A DNA stretch of 64,000 bases from Lentimicrobiaceae bacterium (GCA_020636745.1 JACJXH010000008.1:62001-126000), one strand, 5' to 3'; positions 19,202 through 27,954 are shown, counted from the first letter of the stretch. Made by a program: numbers and translations. The notes: generated by a model not told the origin, from the letters alone.

Positions 19202-19825
19202 TCAGGATTTTTTAACAAAGTATGCTATTTTTTCAAGCATGGTTATCATGTCGTATTCCTGAAGGTAAACGTGAGGTGGAACATTTAGTGCTTTGGGCGA
19301 AAAGTTAAGAATGCCGCGTATTCCAGCCATAACTAATGTTTCGGCAACTTGTGTGGCAACTTCTCCCGGTACTGATATTACTGCAACCGAAATGCCTTCC
19401 CGTTTGATAATCTCCAGCATTTCATCAGAATGATAGCATTGCACACCTGCATATATTTTGCCTACTTTCTCAGGGTTACTGTCAAAGGCTGCAACAATAG
19501 ACAATTTTGTCCTTTTGCCGCTGAAATATCCCATAATAGCTCTCCCCAGATTACCAATGCCAACTACTGCTACTTTTTGACCATCTCTGGTGTCAATTAT
19601 TTTGCCAATGATGTCAATGAGTTCTTTTGCATCATAACCCTGCCTCAGTGTGCCTGTGTAGCCTATCAGCATTATGTCGCGTCTTACCTGAACAGCGGTA
19701 ATATGCAGCAGATTGGCTATTTCATGTGAGAAAATATGGTGCTTTCCTCCTGAAAGGTAATTGAGCAGGGCCCTGCGATACTGACTTAGTCTTTCAACTG
19801 TTTTATCTGGTAGTTTTTTGTTCAT
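19202..19825 (-). CDS. rex: Redox-sensing transcriptional repressor Rex
   Basis: Rex represses fermentation and energy genes when NADH is low and leaves DNA when NADH rises. The 207-aa protein has an N-terminal winged helix (KTVERLSQYRRALLNYL, then VQVRRDIMLIG) and a Rossmann domain with the NADH loop VVGIGNLGRA. It ends in the domain-swap helix YDMITMLEKIAYFV. The ATG at 19825 was chosen because the longer open frame runs back into the kinase gene and lacks Rex-like sequence. It lies 25 bases after the receiver-kinase in the hyd run. Tandem palindromes of Rex-operator type are present in the hyd promoter region at 27738-27770. Confidence 0.95.
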   Translation of the reverse strand: MNKKLPDKTVERLSQYRRALLNYLSGGKHHIFSHEIANLLHITAVQVRRDIMLIGYTGTLRQGYDAKELIDIIGKIIDTRDGQKVAVVGIGNLGRAIMGYFSGKRTKLSIVAAFDSNPEKVGKIYAGVQCYHSDEMLEIIKREGISVAVISVPGEVATQVAETLVMAGIRGILNFSPKALNVPPHVYLQEYDMITMLEKIAYFVKKS

Positions 19826-19850
19826 GCTATTTGTATTGAGTTGTTTGTAA

Positions 19851-20972
19851 TTAGTTGACCGGCAGGGTGATGATAAAAGTAGTGCCCTTGTCGGGGATGC
19901 TTTGAACATCAATATCGCCATGATACATGTCAACAATCTTTTTCATGATTGACAACCCAAGGCCTGAACCGGTTATATGTTTAGTTTTGGAGTTTTTTAT
20001 TCTGACAAACTCCTGAAACAGCTTGCTTTTTTCTTCGTCAGTCATGCCAATTCCGGTATCAGTAACCAGTAATTGTACAGCTTCTTGTTTCATTTCAATA
20101 AAAACATCGACCCTTCCTCCGTTTTTGTTGTATTTAACCGCGTTTGAAATGAGGTTATTAAAAATGATTTCAATTTCATTCGGGTCGGCATCCATCATCA
20201 CCTTATTTTTGGTGTTGAGATAAATATCCACATCTTTCTGAATGGCATAGGGCCGCATGGTATCAATAGAGATTTGTGCAACCTTAACAATGTCAACCGG
20301 CTGTAAGTTTTGTGTTGGAGCGCCAGATTCAATTTTGGTAAGATCAAGCAGGTCCATTATCAGGTTGCGCATGCCTTTTACCCTTTCCATGGAGCGGTCG
20401 AGCATTTCCTGATATGCATCAAGGTTGTCACCAAATTGCCTTTCGTTCATGATTTTTATATAGCCTTCTATGGCATTGATCGGGGCTTTTAATTCATGAG
20501 ACAGAACCGACAGGAATTGAAACCTGATTTGCTTCCCTTCCTTATTCATTTTCTGTGTCATTCTTTTCAGGAAAAGCTGCTTGGTTATATTTTCAATTGA
20601 GCTTCTCAATTCCTGAGGAGTAAATGGTTTGGGAATAAAGTCATAGGCGCCATCGCGGGTTGCTTTTACAGCAAGTTCAAGTGATGCGTAGGAAGTAATC
20701 ATCACCACCACAATGTCATACAACTTCTTTTTAACGTACTCAAGCACTTCAACTCCTTGTATGCCAGGTAATTTGTTGTCGAGCAGAATGATGTCAGGCA
20801 TTTCATTGTCAATGATTTGAATGCCTTCTTCTCCGGTAGCAGCTTCAAGAACCTGAAATTCAATGTGTTCGTCCATAAAAGGGTAGTCCACCTTGAAGTT
20901 CTGAAGAATTCGTCTGGTGCCCATTCTGATACCGGGCTCATCATCAACAACCAGAATTTTATAGTACGCCAT
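19851..20972 (-). CDS. Receiver-histidine kinase hybrid (REC-HisKA-HATPase)
   Basis: This 373-aa soluble signalling protein has an N-terminal receiver domain (1-130; acidic VVDDE, phospho-acceptor Asp in ILLDNKLPG, Lys in PKPFTP). It continues into a HisKA domain (LSVLSHELKAPINAIEGY, phospho-His) and a HATPase domain (N box NNLISNAVKYN, DTGIGM, GSGLGLS). No membrane segment or DNA-binding domain is present. It follows the free receiver by 3 bases and precedes rex. An N-terminal receiver feeding a kinase suggests a relay step: the hydrogenase-like sensor kinase upstream may phosphorylate this receiver or the neighbouring one. The final target is not visible. Confidence 0.9.
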   Translation of the reverse strand: MAYYKILVVDDEPGIRMGTRRILQNFKVDYPFMDEHIEFQVLEAATGEEGIQIIDNEMPDIILLDNKLPGIQGVEVLEYVKKKLYDIVVVMITSYASLELAVKATRDGAYDFIPKPFTPQELRSSIENITKQLFLKRMTQKMNKEGKQIRFQFLSVLSHELKAPINAIEGYIKIMNERQFGDNLDAYQEMLDRSMERVKGMRNLIMDLLDLTKIESGAPTQNLQPVDIVKVAQISIDTMRPYAIQKDVDIYLNTKNKVMMDADPNEIEIIFNNLISNAVKYNKNGGRVDVFIEMKQEAVQLLVTDTGIGMTDEEKSKLFQEFVRIKNSKTKHITGSGLGLSIMKKIVDMYHGDIDVQSIPDKGTTFIITLPVN

Positions 20973-20975
20973 AGT

Positions 20976-21362
20976 TTAAATTTTAAGCAATTTGTTAATT
21001 TCTCGCTGCAATTGGTCCGATCTTATCCCCTTATCGAGAAACAAATCAGCTTTTATCCATTGTTTGTTTTCATCAGAATTAATGTCAAAAGTCATTCCTG
21101 TTTCTGCTGTAACAGCTGTTGCGATGATAATGGGTACATCAGGGTATTTACGTTTGATTTTATATGCCAGAATAAACCCCGAATCATCACTTTCCATCAT
21201 TAAATCAAGGATTGCCAAATCGGGTCGCGTGGTTTCAATAATCAATTCAGCTTCTTTTTGCCCGTCAGCTGTAATTGTTTCAAATCCAAACTGCTCCATT
21301 TTAAGCTTCAATTGAAACAAATAATCCATATCATCGTCGACAATCAATACTGTTTTTTTCAT
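20976..21362 (-). CDS. Single-domain response regulator (receiver only)
   Basis: This 128-aa stand-alone receiver domain has acidic residues in IVDDDMDY (residues 7-14), the phospho-acceptor Asp in LAILDLMM, and the switch Lys in FLDKGI. There is no output domain. It is encoded between the hydrogenase-like sensor kinase (78 bases upstream) and the receiver-kinase hybrid (3 bases downstream), so it is probably phosphorylated by one of them. The stretch MMESDDSGF after the phospho-site is an unusual acidic loop, seen in receivers of hydrogenase clusters in other anaerobes as far as I recall. It may act as a phosphate shuttle or a diffusible effector. Confidence 0.88.
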   Translation of the reverse strand: MKKTVLIVDDDMDYLFQLKLKMEQFGFETITADGQKEAELIIETTRPDLAILDLMMESDDSGFILAYKIKRKYPDVPIIIATAVTAETGMTFDINSDENKQWIKADLFLDKGIRSDQLQREINKLLKI

Positions 21363-21439
21363 TTTTATTTGTTTTATTTCTGACAGTTAACCTTTTAAAT
21401 TTTTGTTGTGCCGTTTATCTGGGGTGTTCTGCTGAGCGG

Positions 21440-23458
21440 TTAGTTGATGGGTGTTCTGGGCAAGGTGATGGTAAACGTTGTGCCTGTGGGCCCTTTTTCA
21501 GGATCTGCATTTGATTTAACCGAAATGCCACCTTTATGCATTTTTACTATTCCGTAGATAATAGGTAAGCCTAGCCCGGTTCCTTTTCCAATGGCTTTGG
21601 TTGTAAAAAACGGGGTAAAGAGTTTGCTCATGTTATCCTTGGCAATGCCTGTTCCTGTGTCAGAAATGTAAATGGTAATTTCGTCGGAAGAATCGATAGA
21701 CCTGACGTGTATTTGCCCGCCTTTTTCTGGCATTGCTTCAACTGCATTTTTTAACAAATTGGTAATAACCTGTGCCATTTGATCATAGTCAAGATTAGCC
21801 AGGGGATTTTTTATCTGAGATTCGAGAGATATTTTAACGTTAACAGGGACAATTACTGAACTGATAGAATGTTCAATTAATTTGTTGATATCTACTTCGT
21901 CGAGACTTACCTGATTTTTGCGGGCAAAGTTTAGCAAGCCTCCAACAATTTTTTTGCATCGCTCAGCTTGTTCAACAATCAGATCTAAGTCTTTTCTTAC
22001 GGGATCATCTACCGGAGCCTCATCCTTTAGAATGTTGCTATACATGGTTATTATGCCCAGCGGATTATTGAGCTCATGAGCAATACCTGCCGAAAGCTGC
22101 CCCATTCCGGCAAGTTTTTCTGATTGTTTCAGTGCTTCCTGTGTGTTGGCAAGTTTTTCGTTCGAAATGTTGAGTTCCCTGATATAATTGTGCAGTTTTT
22201 CGATGGTATAGGGCAGGCACATTTCATGTTCGGCAAGTCCTCTGATAATAGCAATGGCATGGTCTTCGCACGAATCATAGCCACAAGCGCCGCAGTCGAG
22301 ATGATCCTGAGGGCCAAATTTGCCCATCTTGTTCAGCGTATTTTCAATTTCTTCCTGCCCTGGCCTGTTATACCTGATGTCTTTTACTTCAAAATCTCTG
22401 AAAAGGTCAATCGTGGAGAATTCCTCCATGTCTTCTTCCCATTGTTTTTGATCGAGTGTTTCAAGTTTATTGAGTACATAATCACTCACACTGGCTCTTT
22501 TGCGATACCGGCGGCTGCTTGCTGAGAAAAACGGGTAAGGCGACATGCCTGCTCCCATTATACATCCTTCACAACACAGTAATTCGAGGTGTTCCTGGGC
22601 TATTTGTCCGCTTTCAAACTCTTTGATGGCTTCCTGAAAATCGCTTCGGCCTTCAGCAACAATGACATTCCGTTCAAAAATGTCTTCCCTTACTCCCATG
22701 GTGTTTAGCAAGCCCCGGCTCACGGGGAATATTGAGCCTTTACCACTGAAGGGGGGATCGAAATTTGTAGGTACTACATCTGCAGGCATAAGCCCTTTTT
22801 TAGCTATCATTTCGCGCAGTTCGCGGAATGTGAGTACGGCATCTATTTCATCTGATTCGTCTTTTTTGGCAATGCACGGGCCAATAAACACAATTTTTAT
22901 TTCCTGCCCGTATTTTTTGCGCATGACCCTGCCCATGGCAACCATCGGTGAAACGATATGAGCCAGTGAACCTACCAGGTCGGGATAATAATGTTCGATA
23001 TAACGCACAATTGCCGGGCAATCCGATGAAATTACCGGAGGATATTGACCTGATTTTAATATCTTTTTATATTCTTCGGCAACCAGGTCGGCCCCGAATC
23101 CAACTTCGGCAACATAATCGAAACCTAATGAACGAATTAATGATACAAGTAACCGGTGATTTTTAATTTCGGAAAATTCTGCCGGAAAACTGGGCGCTAC
23201 AATAGCCGCCACTTTTGTATTTCCGCTGGTTAACAGGTTGCTAATATCAATTTCTTTGCGGAATACTTTAGCATTCTGACTGCATACTTTAATGCAATTG
23301 CCACATCCGATACAGCGCTCAGGAATAACCTCGGCCTGGCCGTTGCTGATTTTTATGGCTTTGGCAGGACATTCTCTCACACAGGTATAACAAACCCTGC
23401 AGCGTTCTTTCATCGTGCTGACAAGCGGTTTTTTAAAATTGTATTCAGATGGGTCCAT
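21440..23458 (-). CDS. Hydrogenase-like sensor histidine kinase (HydS-type, group C-like)
   Basis: This 672-aa protein starts with two [4Fe-4S] motifs (CRVCYTCVREC and CIGCGNCIKVC). An [FeFe]-hydrogenase large-subunit domain follows (about 75-330), with altered motifs: SSDCPAI (D146, C147), IGPCIAKKDE, and LLCCEGCIMG (C295, C296, C299). A further Fe-S module (CGACGYDSC plus a later Cys) lies near 390-415. A coiled coil (about 430-465) leads to HisKA (AGIAHELNNPLG) and HATPase (NLLKNAVEAM, DTGTGI, GTGLGL) domains. This matches the group C sensory [FeFe] hydrogenases fused to kinases. I infer it senses H2 or redox state and signals to the receivers encoded next. It follows hydA by 21 bases. Confidence 0.9.
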   Translation of the reverse strand: MDPSEYNFKKPLVSTMKERCRVCYTCVRECPAKAIKISNGQAEVIPERCIGCGNCIKVCSQNAKVFRKEIDISNLLTSGNTKVAAIVAPSFPAEFSEIKNHRLLVSLIRSLGFDYVAEVGFGADLVAEEYKKILKSGQYPPVISSDCPAIVRYIEHYYPDLVGSLAHIVSPMVAMGRVMRKKYGQEIKIVFIGPCIAKKDESDEIDAVLTFRELREMIAKKGLMPADVVPTNFDPPFSGKGSIFPVSRGLLNTMGVREDIFERNVIVAEGRSDFQEAIKEFESGQIAQEHLELLCCEGCIMGAGMSPYPFFSASSRRYRKRASVSDYVLNKLETLDQKQWEEDMEEFSTIDLFRDFEVKDIRYNRPGQEEIENTLNKMGKFGPQDHLDCGACGYDSCEDHAIAIIRGLAEHEMCLPYTIEKLHNYIRELNISNEKLANTQEALKQSEKLAGMGQLSAGIAHELNNPLGIITMYSNILKDEAPVDDPVRKDLDLIVEQAERCKKIVGGLLNFARKNQVSLDEVDINKLIEHSISSVIVPVNVKISLESQIKNPLANLDYDQMAQVITNLLKNAVEAMPEKGGQIHVRSIDSSDEITIYISDTGTGIAKDNMSKLFTPFFTTKAIGKGTGLGLPIIYGIVKMHKGGISVKSNADPEKGPTGTTFTITLPRTPIN

Positions 23459-23479
23459 GTCTTATGATTCAGATTATGG

Positions 23480-25204
23480 TTATAGCGGAACTTCTCTCTT
23501 TTTAAAGGTTGTATGAAGAAGCTCAAGGGCTTTTTCACTGCCGGGTTCTCCTAAAAAGTCGCTGTAAAGTTCAATTATAGATGGGTTTTTGTAAGGAAAC
23601 CTGATGGAATCTTTATCATCGATTTCGTAGATGGTTTTTATTCTGGCTTTGATGGCTCCGGTATCCTCAACAATGGGTTGTCCACCTCCGTTTACACAGC
23701 CTCCGGGGCAGGTCATGACTTCAACAAAATGAATGTCATCGCGGCCGGCTTTTATTTCATCAATTAGTTTGGAGGCAAGTTTAACATTACTTACTACTGC
23801 AAAGCCCACCTTATAGTCACCGATCTTAAGTTTTATTTCTTTGTAATCTTTTTGTGTTCTTAATTCACTGATTTTTAAGTTTGTAAATTCTTTTCCGGTA
23901 ATGCGATAATAAAGTGTACGGATTAGCGCTTCTGTAACGCCACCTGAAATGCTAAAAAGTCGGCCGGCCGAACTTCTTATATGAAAAGGGAAATCGGGTA
24001 ACTCGGGTTCAATTTGTTGGATGTCAACCCCGTTAAGCCTGATAAATTGGGCCAGCTCGCGGGTGGTAAGTACTGCGTCAACATCACTAATTCCTTTGTG
24101 GGTCATTTGCTCCCGCTGAGCTTCAAATTTCTTGGCTGTGCAGGGCATGGCCGATACAATGTATAGTTTGTCGGGATTTATGTGAAATTGTTCAGTGTAA
24201 TAGCTTCTGATAACCGACCCCAGCATCTGCTGAGGAGATTTACACCGCGACAGATGATTTAAAAAGTCGGGATGCCACTGTTCGGCATACTTTACCCAAG
24301 CGGGACAATCGCTGGTGAATACAGGTTGGTTTTGTCCCGATTTTATTTGATTTTCAACTTCAGTTGCCAGCTCCATGATATAAATATCGGCACCAAAAGT
24401 GGCATCAAAAACTTTATCGAACCCGGTTTTGCGCAAGGCCGCAGTTAACACGCCATTCATGTCTTTACCTGCTTTTATGCCAAATTCTTCGGCAATACTT
24501 ACCGAAACTGTTGGCGAAATTTGCATTACTACATGAATGTCAGGGTTGTGCAATGCATTTTGCAAGTCGGAAGAGCTGCGCTTTTCATGCAAGGCCCCGG
24601 TTGGACAGGCCATAATGCATTGACCACAGGTAATGCAACTTGAGAGATTGATTTGTTTATTGAATGGAGGGCCAATAATGGTTTTATTCCCTCTGCCAAT
24701 AAATCCTAAAGTAGAAGTTCCAACAATTTCATCGCAGGTACGTACACAACGGCCGCATAATATACATTTTGCCGGGTCACGTACGATACTTGAACCTGAA
24801 GGATCGGTTTTATACTTGTTTTTTTTGCCCGGGAAACGTCGTTCTCTGATGTTTAGTTCTTCAGCAAAATTTTGCAACTCGCAATTGCCGTTTCGTTCGC
24901 AATACAGGCAGTCGTCAGGGTGGTTGCTTAACAATAATTCTACATTTGTTTTTCGGGCGTTAACTACTCTGGGTGAATGTGTTTTTATTTTCATCCACTC
25001 TTCAACAGGGTATGCGCAGGCCGTTATCAGGTTGCTTTTCCCTTCCACTTCTACCACACACATGCGGCATGAACCGGTAGGGTAGAGGCCTGGCATGTGG
25101 CAAAGGGTAGGAACTTTTATACCGTTTCTTTCCAGTGCCTCAAGTATGGTTTCTCCCTTGCGTGCAGTAATGGTTTTGTTATTTACTTCAATCGGGAAAT
25201 TCAT
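23480..25204 (-). CDS. hydA: [FeFe] hydrogenase catalytic subunit HydA (trimeric, NAD-linked type)
   Basis: This is the 574-aa catalytic subunit of a HydABC complex that makes or uses H2. Clusters in order are an N-terminal [2Fe-2S] (CHMPGLYPTGSCRMC plus a Cys), a His-ligated cluster (HPDDCLYCERNGNC), and two [4Fe-4S] (CILCGRCVRTC, CITCGQCIMAC). The H-cluster domain has motifs TSDCPAW (D299, C300), MPCTAKK and EVMTCPGGCVNGGGQP. All four H-cluster cysteine ligands are kept. The usual proton-transfer cysteine before C300 (TSCCPxW) is Asp (GAT at 24308-24310). It sits after hydB by 25 bases. Domain layout fits the electron-bifurcating group A3 enzymes. Confidence 0.95.
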   Translation of the reverse strand: MNFPIEVNNKTITARKGETILEALERNGIKVPTLCHMPGLYPTGSCRMCVVEVEGKSNLITACAYPVEEWMKIKTHSPRVVNARKTNVELLLSNHPDDCLYCERNGNCELQNFAEELNIRERRFPGKKNKYKTDPSGSSIVRDPAKCILCGRCVRTCDEIVGTSTLGFIGRGNKTIIGPPFNKQINLSSCITCGQCIMACPTGALHEKRSSSDLQNALHNPDIHVVMQISPTVSVSIAEEFGIKAGKDMNGVLTAALRKTGFDKVFDATFGADIYIMELATEVENQIKSGQNQPVFTSDCPAWVKYAEQWHPDFLNHLSRCKSPQQMLGSVIRSYYTEQFHINPDKLYIVSAMPCTAKKFEAQREQMTHKGISDVDAVLTTRELAQFIRLNGVDIQQIEPELPDFPFHIRSSAGRLFSISGGVTEALIRTLYYRITGKEFTNLKISELRTQKDYKEIKLKIGDYKVGFAVVSNVKLASKLIDEIKAGRDDIHFVEVMTCPGGCVNGGGQPIVEDTGAIKARIKTIYEIDDKDSIRFPYKNPSIIELYSDFLGEPGSEKALELLHTTFKKREVPL

Positions 25205-25229
25205 TTTGGGTCTCTTTTGAACTCAGTTT

Positions 25230-27176
25230 TTATTTAACGAAAACAGCAACAAATTTGCATACATCAAAACAAATTCCGCAGCCGATGCACTTATCTTCTA
25301 TGATAAAATGAGGGTTTCTCGGTGAACCGATGATTGCGGTTGTCGGGCATTTTTTAGCACAGGCTGTGCAACCTGTACATTTTTCAACATCAATATAGTA
25401 AAGCCTGAGGTCTTTGCAAACCCCGGCCCTGCATTTGCGATCAAAAATATGCTCTTCAAACTCTTCTCTGAAATACTTTAGTGCGCTGATTAATGGATTG
25501 GGGGCTGTTTGCCCAAGGCCGCAAAGTGATGTGTCTCTGATTACTTCAGCAAGATTGCCCAGTTGCATAACGCCTTTAAATCGTTCTAATGTTTCAAAAC
25601 CGCTTTCATTTAACGGACGGCGCGTAATGTTTTCAAGAATTTCGTGCATCCTTCTTGAGCCTTCTCTGCATGGAATACACTTGCCACAACTTTCCCGCTG
25701 AAGAAAATCGGTGAAGAATTTGGCAATATCTACCATACACGTGTCTTCATCCATAACTACCAGTCCGCCTGATCCCATAATCGTGCCTGCTTCAAGGAGC
25801 GATTCGTAGTCAATTTCAACATCAAGGCTTTGTTCAGGCAGGCAACTTCCCGATGGTCCGCCGAGTTGAACGGCTTTAATTCTTTTCCCGTTTTTAACAC
25901 CTCCAGCGATATGATAGATAAGGTCTTTAAGGGTAGTGCCCATGCTTACTTCCACCAAGCCTATAATTGATATTTTACCTGCCAGCGCAAATACTTTAGT
26001 GCCTTTGCTGCGGGCTGTGCCAATGGATGAGAACCAGGCCGGGCCATGGTCAAGTATGGCTGGTATATTGGCCAGCGTTTCAACATTGTTTACAATGGTG
26101 GGCTTGCCGAACAGTCCCCGCAAGGCCGGGAATGGAGGTTTGGGCCTTGGCGTTCCTCTCTTGCCTTCAATACTTGAAATAAGTGCTGTTTCTTCACCAC
26201 AAACAAAAGCACCCGCGCCTTCGCGAACCTGAATGGTTAAATTGTAACCACTGTTTAAAATATTATGCCCGAGTAAGCCCGCTTTTTCGGCCTGCTGAAT
26301 GGCGTGTTTCAGTCTGGTAACTGCCAATGTATATTCAGCACGAACATATATATAAGCTCGTTTGGCATTAATGGCGTAGGATGCAATGGCCAATCCTTCT
26401 ATTACACGGTGAGGGTCACCTTCAAACATGGCTCTGTCCATAAACGCTCCCGGATCACTTTCGTCGCCATTACAGATCATAAAGCGTTCTTCATCGGGCG
26501 TATTTAGAGCGTATTTCCATTTTCTGCCGGTAGGGTAGCCTCCACCTCCTCGGCCTCTTAAGCCGCTTTCTTCCACAATTTCGCACACTTTTTCTGCTGA
26601 ATAATTGCGCAATACGCGGGTTAATGATTTGTAGCCGCCTCTGGCTATATATTCATCAATTGAAAAGGGATTGATAATACCACAATTTTTAATAACCATC
26701 CGGTTTTGTAACCTGAAAAACGGGATTTCGGCAAGCAGCTTAACTTGTTCCCAGGCTTCATGGTGTGGGTGAGAATATTGCCCAAGTACCTGTTCGTCAG
26801 GTATTACCGAGTTTAAAATTTCATCGAGCAATGACTCAACCCGGTTTTCAGTAATGTTTGAAAATGAAATTCTTCGTTTACCCGGCAATTGTACATCCAC
26901 AAGTGGTTCATGTGTGCAAAGGCCAATACAACCAACTTCAACAACCTCGGCATCTATGTTTTTTTCATGCAGATAGTTGTGAATAGCGTTTAATGTTTTG
27001 CCTGCTCCTGCAATCATACCGCAAGTGCCGGCACCCACGAAAATAACGGGTTTAACCACTGTGTCGCGACGAAGCAGTCCTAAGTGGTAATCGTATGCAC
27101 TTTGGTTCTCAGCAGGTTTATTGAGCAATAAAATGTTTTTTAACATTTCGGTGCCGATATCCGTTGTCGAAGTCAT
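25230..27176 (-). CDS. hydB: HydB, NuoF-like NADH/FMN subunit of the bifurcating hydrogenase
   Basis: This 648-aa soluble subunit oxidises or reduces NAD(H) through FMN. It has an N-terminal thioredoxin-like [2Fe-2S] region (GAGTCGMIAGAG, then CIGLC) and the FMN-binding loop GLRGRGGGGYPTGRKW. The NADH-site signature GAGAFVCGEETAL, an SLBB region and the NuoF [4Fe-4S] motif ESCGKCIPCREG follow. Two ferredoxin clusters come at the C terminus (CTGCTACAKKC, CIGCGICFDVC). This layout is that of the HydB subunit described as the site of flavin-based electron bifurcation in Thermotoga-type HydABC. It overlaps nothing and lies 2 bases after hydC. Length is normal. Confidence 0.95.
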   Translation of the reverse strand: MTSTTDIGTEMLKNILLLNKPAENQSAYDYHLGLLRRDTVVKPVIFVGAGTCGMIAGAGKTLNAIHNYLHEKNIDAEVVEVGCIGLCTHEPLVDVQLPGKRRISFSNITENRVESLLDEILNSVIPDEQVLGQYSHPHHEAWEQVKLLAEIPFFRLQNRMVIKNCGIINPFSIDEYIARGGYKSLTRVLRNYSAEKVCEIVEESGLRGRGGGGYPTGRKWKYALNTPDEERFMICNGDESDPGAFMDRAMFEGDPHRVIEGLAIASYAINAKRAYIYVRAEYTLAVTRLKHAIQQAEKAGLLGHNILNSGYNLTIQVREGAGAFVCGEETALISSIEGKRGTPRPKPPFPALRGLFGKPTIVNNVETLANIPAILDHGPAWFSSIGTARSKGTKVFALAGKISIIGLVEVSMGTTLKDLIYHIAGGVKNGKRIKAVQLGGPSGSCLPEQSLDVEIDYESLLEAGTIMGSGGLVVMDEDTCMVDIAKFFTDFLQRESCGKCIPCREGSRRMHEILENITRRPLNESGFETLERFKGVMQLGNLAEVIRDTSLCGLGQTAPNPLISALKYFREEFEEHIFDRKCRAGVCKDLRLYYIDVEKCTGCTACAKKCPTTAIIGSPRNPHFIIEDKCIGCGICFDVCKFVAVFVK

Positions 27177-27178
27177 AG

Positions 27179-27643
27179 TTAAACTGATTTTGTTTTGCAG
27201 TTTTCAATGATGTTCTTTAAGTCCTGAGGTTCAACCCCGCTAAAGTACTGGTCGTTAATGGCAATTACGGGCGATAATCCGCAAGCTCCCATGCAATTGA
27301 CAACTTCAATGCTAAACAGCCCGTCACGGGTGGTTTGGCCCTGCTTAATTTTTAGCAAGCGCTCTGCTTCCTGTATGATTTTAGCAGAACTGTTAATATG
27401 GCAGGTGGTGCCATGGCAAATACGTATGTGAAAAACTCCTTTAGGCTCAAATCTGAACTGATCGTAAAAAGTAGCTACTCCGTAAATTTTGCTGATGGGC
27501 AAATTTAATGCGCTGCCAATGCGGATGATGGATTCTTCAGACAGGTACCCGGTTTCAAGTTGTATTTCCTGTAAAAGCGGCAACAGGCCATCGCGTTGAA
27601 TGTTGGAATGGTTTTTTATTATTTCATCAATTTTGTCTGCCAT
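27179..27643 (-). CDS. hydC: HydC, NuoE-like [2Fe-2S] subunit
   Basis: This 154-aa thioredoxin-like [2Fe-2S] protein is homologous to NuoE of complex I. The cluster ligands are in CHGTTCH and CMGACG, with the helical N-terminal domain (LLPLLQEIQLETGYLSEESI) typical of the family. It is the first gene of the minus-strand hyd run and abuts hydB with 2 bases between. In HydABC it passes electrons between HydB and the rest of the complex. A region of 311 bases upstream, shared with a divergent ferredoxin gene, carries the probable Rex operators. Confidence 0.95.
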   Translation of the reverse strand: MADKIDEIIKNHSNIQRDGLLPLLQEIQLETGYLSEESIIRIGSALNLPISKIYGVATFYDQFRFEPKGVFHIRICHGTTCHINSSAKIIQEAERLLKIKQGQTTRDGLFSIEVVNCMGACGLSPVIAINDQYFSGVEPQDLKNIIENCKTKSV

Positions 27644-27737
27644 ATTCTGCTGTTATTCAGTAAAATATATGTTTGTTGAAAAGGTGCTTTTCAAATGTGA
27701 GCGCATGATTAAAATTAAAATCCGCTGCTAAAATTAC

Positions 27738-27770
27738 TGTTATTTTTTTAACAATGTTAATCTTTTAACA
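27738..27770. promoter_or_regulatory. rex: Two tandem Rex-operator-like palindromes
   Basis: Site 2 (27755-27770) is TGTTAA, four bases, TTAACA: perfect half-sites with 4-base spacing. Site 1 (27738-27753) is TGTTAT, four bases, TTAACA, one mismatch. Centres are 17 bases apart. The reported Rex consensus in Clostridia and Thermotogales is TTGTTAA-N4-TTAACAA. The rex gene lies in the same hyd run. Site 1 begins 95 bases before the hydC start. Confidence 0.6.
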
Positions 27771-27791
27771 GATATTTTTCATGAAATTTAT

Positions 27792-27799
27792 TATTTTTG
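27792..27799 (+). promoter_or_regulatory. Putative -7 element for the ferredoxin-HydS-SpoIIE arm
   Basis: TATTTTTG matches TAnnTTTG about 22 bases after the tandem palindromes. It implies an untranslated leader of roughly 150 bases. No TTG at -33. Confidence 0.35.
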
Positions 27800-27954
27800 T
27801 TCTTTTGGTAACAACAATGCCCGAAAAATATCTTGGGCATTTATACGTCAGGATGCATTCATTCTAAACTTTATGTTTACTTTGCACCATCTGAAACGTT
27901 TAAATTTACGTTTTACCGAATCAAAGGTTTCAAGTTTAAATTTTCGAAATAATA

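Larger units (their letters stand above)
27644..27954. promoter_or_regulatory. Divergent hyd regulatory region
   Basis: These 311 AT-rich bases separate hydCBA (minus) from the ferredoxin-HydS-SpoIIE arm (plus). They hold two tandem palindromes (27738-27770), a plus-strand -7 element (27792-27799), and on the minus strand only an imperfect -7 (27692-27699, CACATTTG). No small gene is seen. Confidence 0.7.

Noticed and set aside
19826..19936. N-terminal extension of Rex to 244 aa
   Set aside because: It would overlap the end of the receiver-kinase gene and adds residues unlike any Rex.
27748..27760. Palindrome TTAACA-A-TGTTAA
   Set aside because: It is simply made of the right half of Rex-like site 1 and the left half of site 2, not a separate element.
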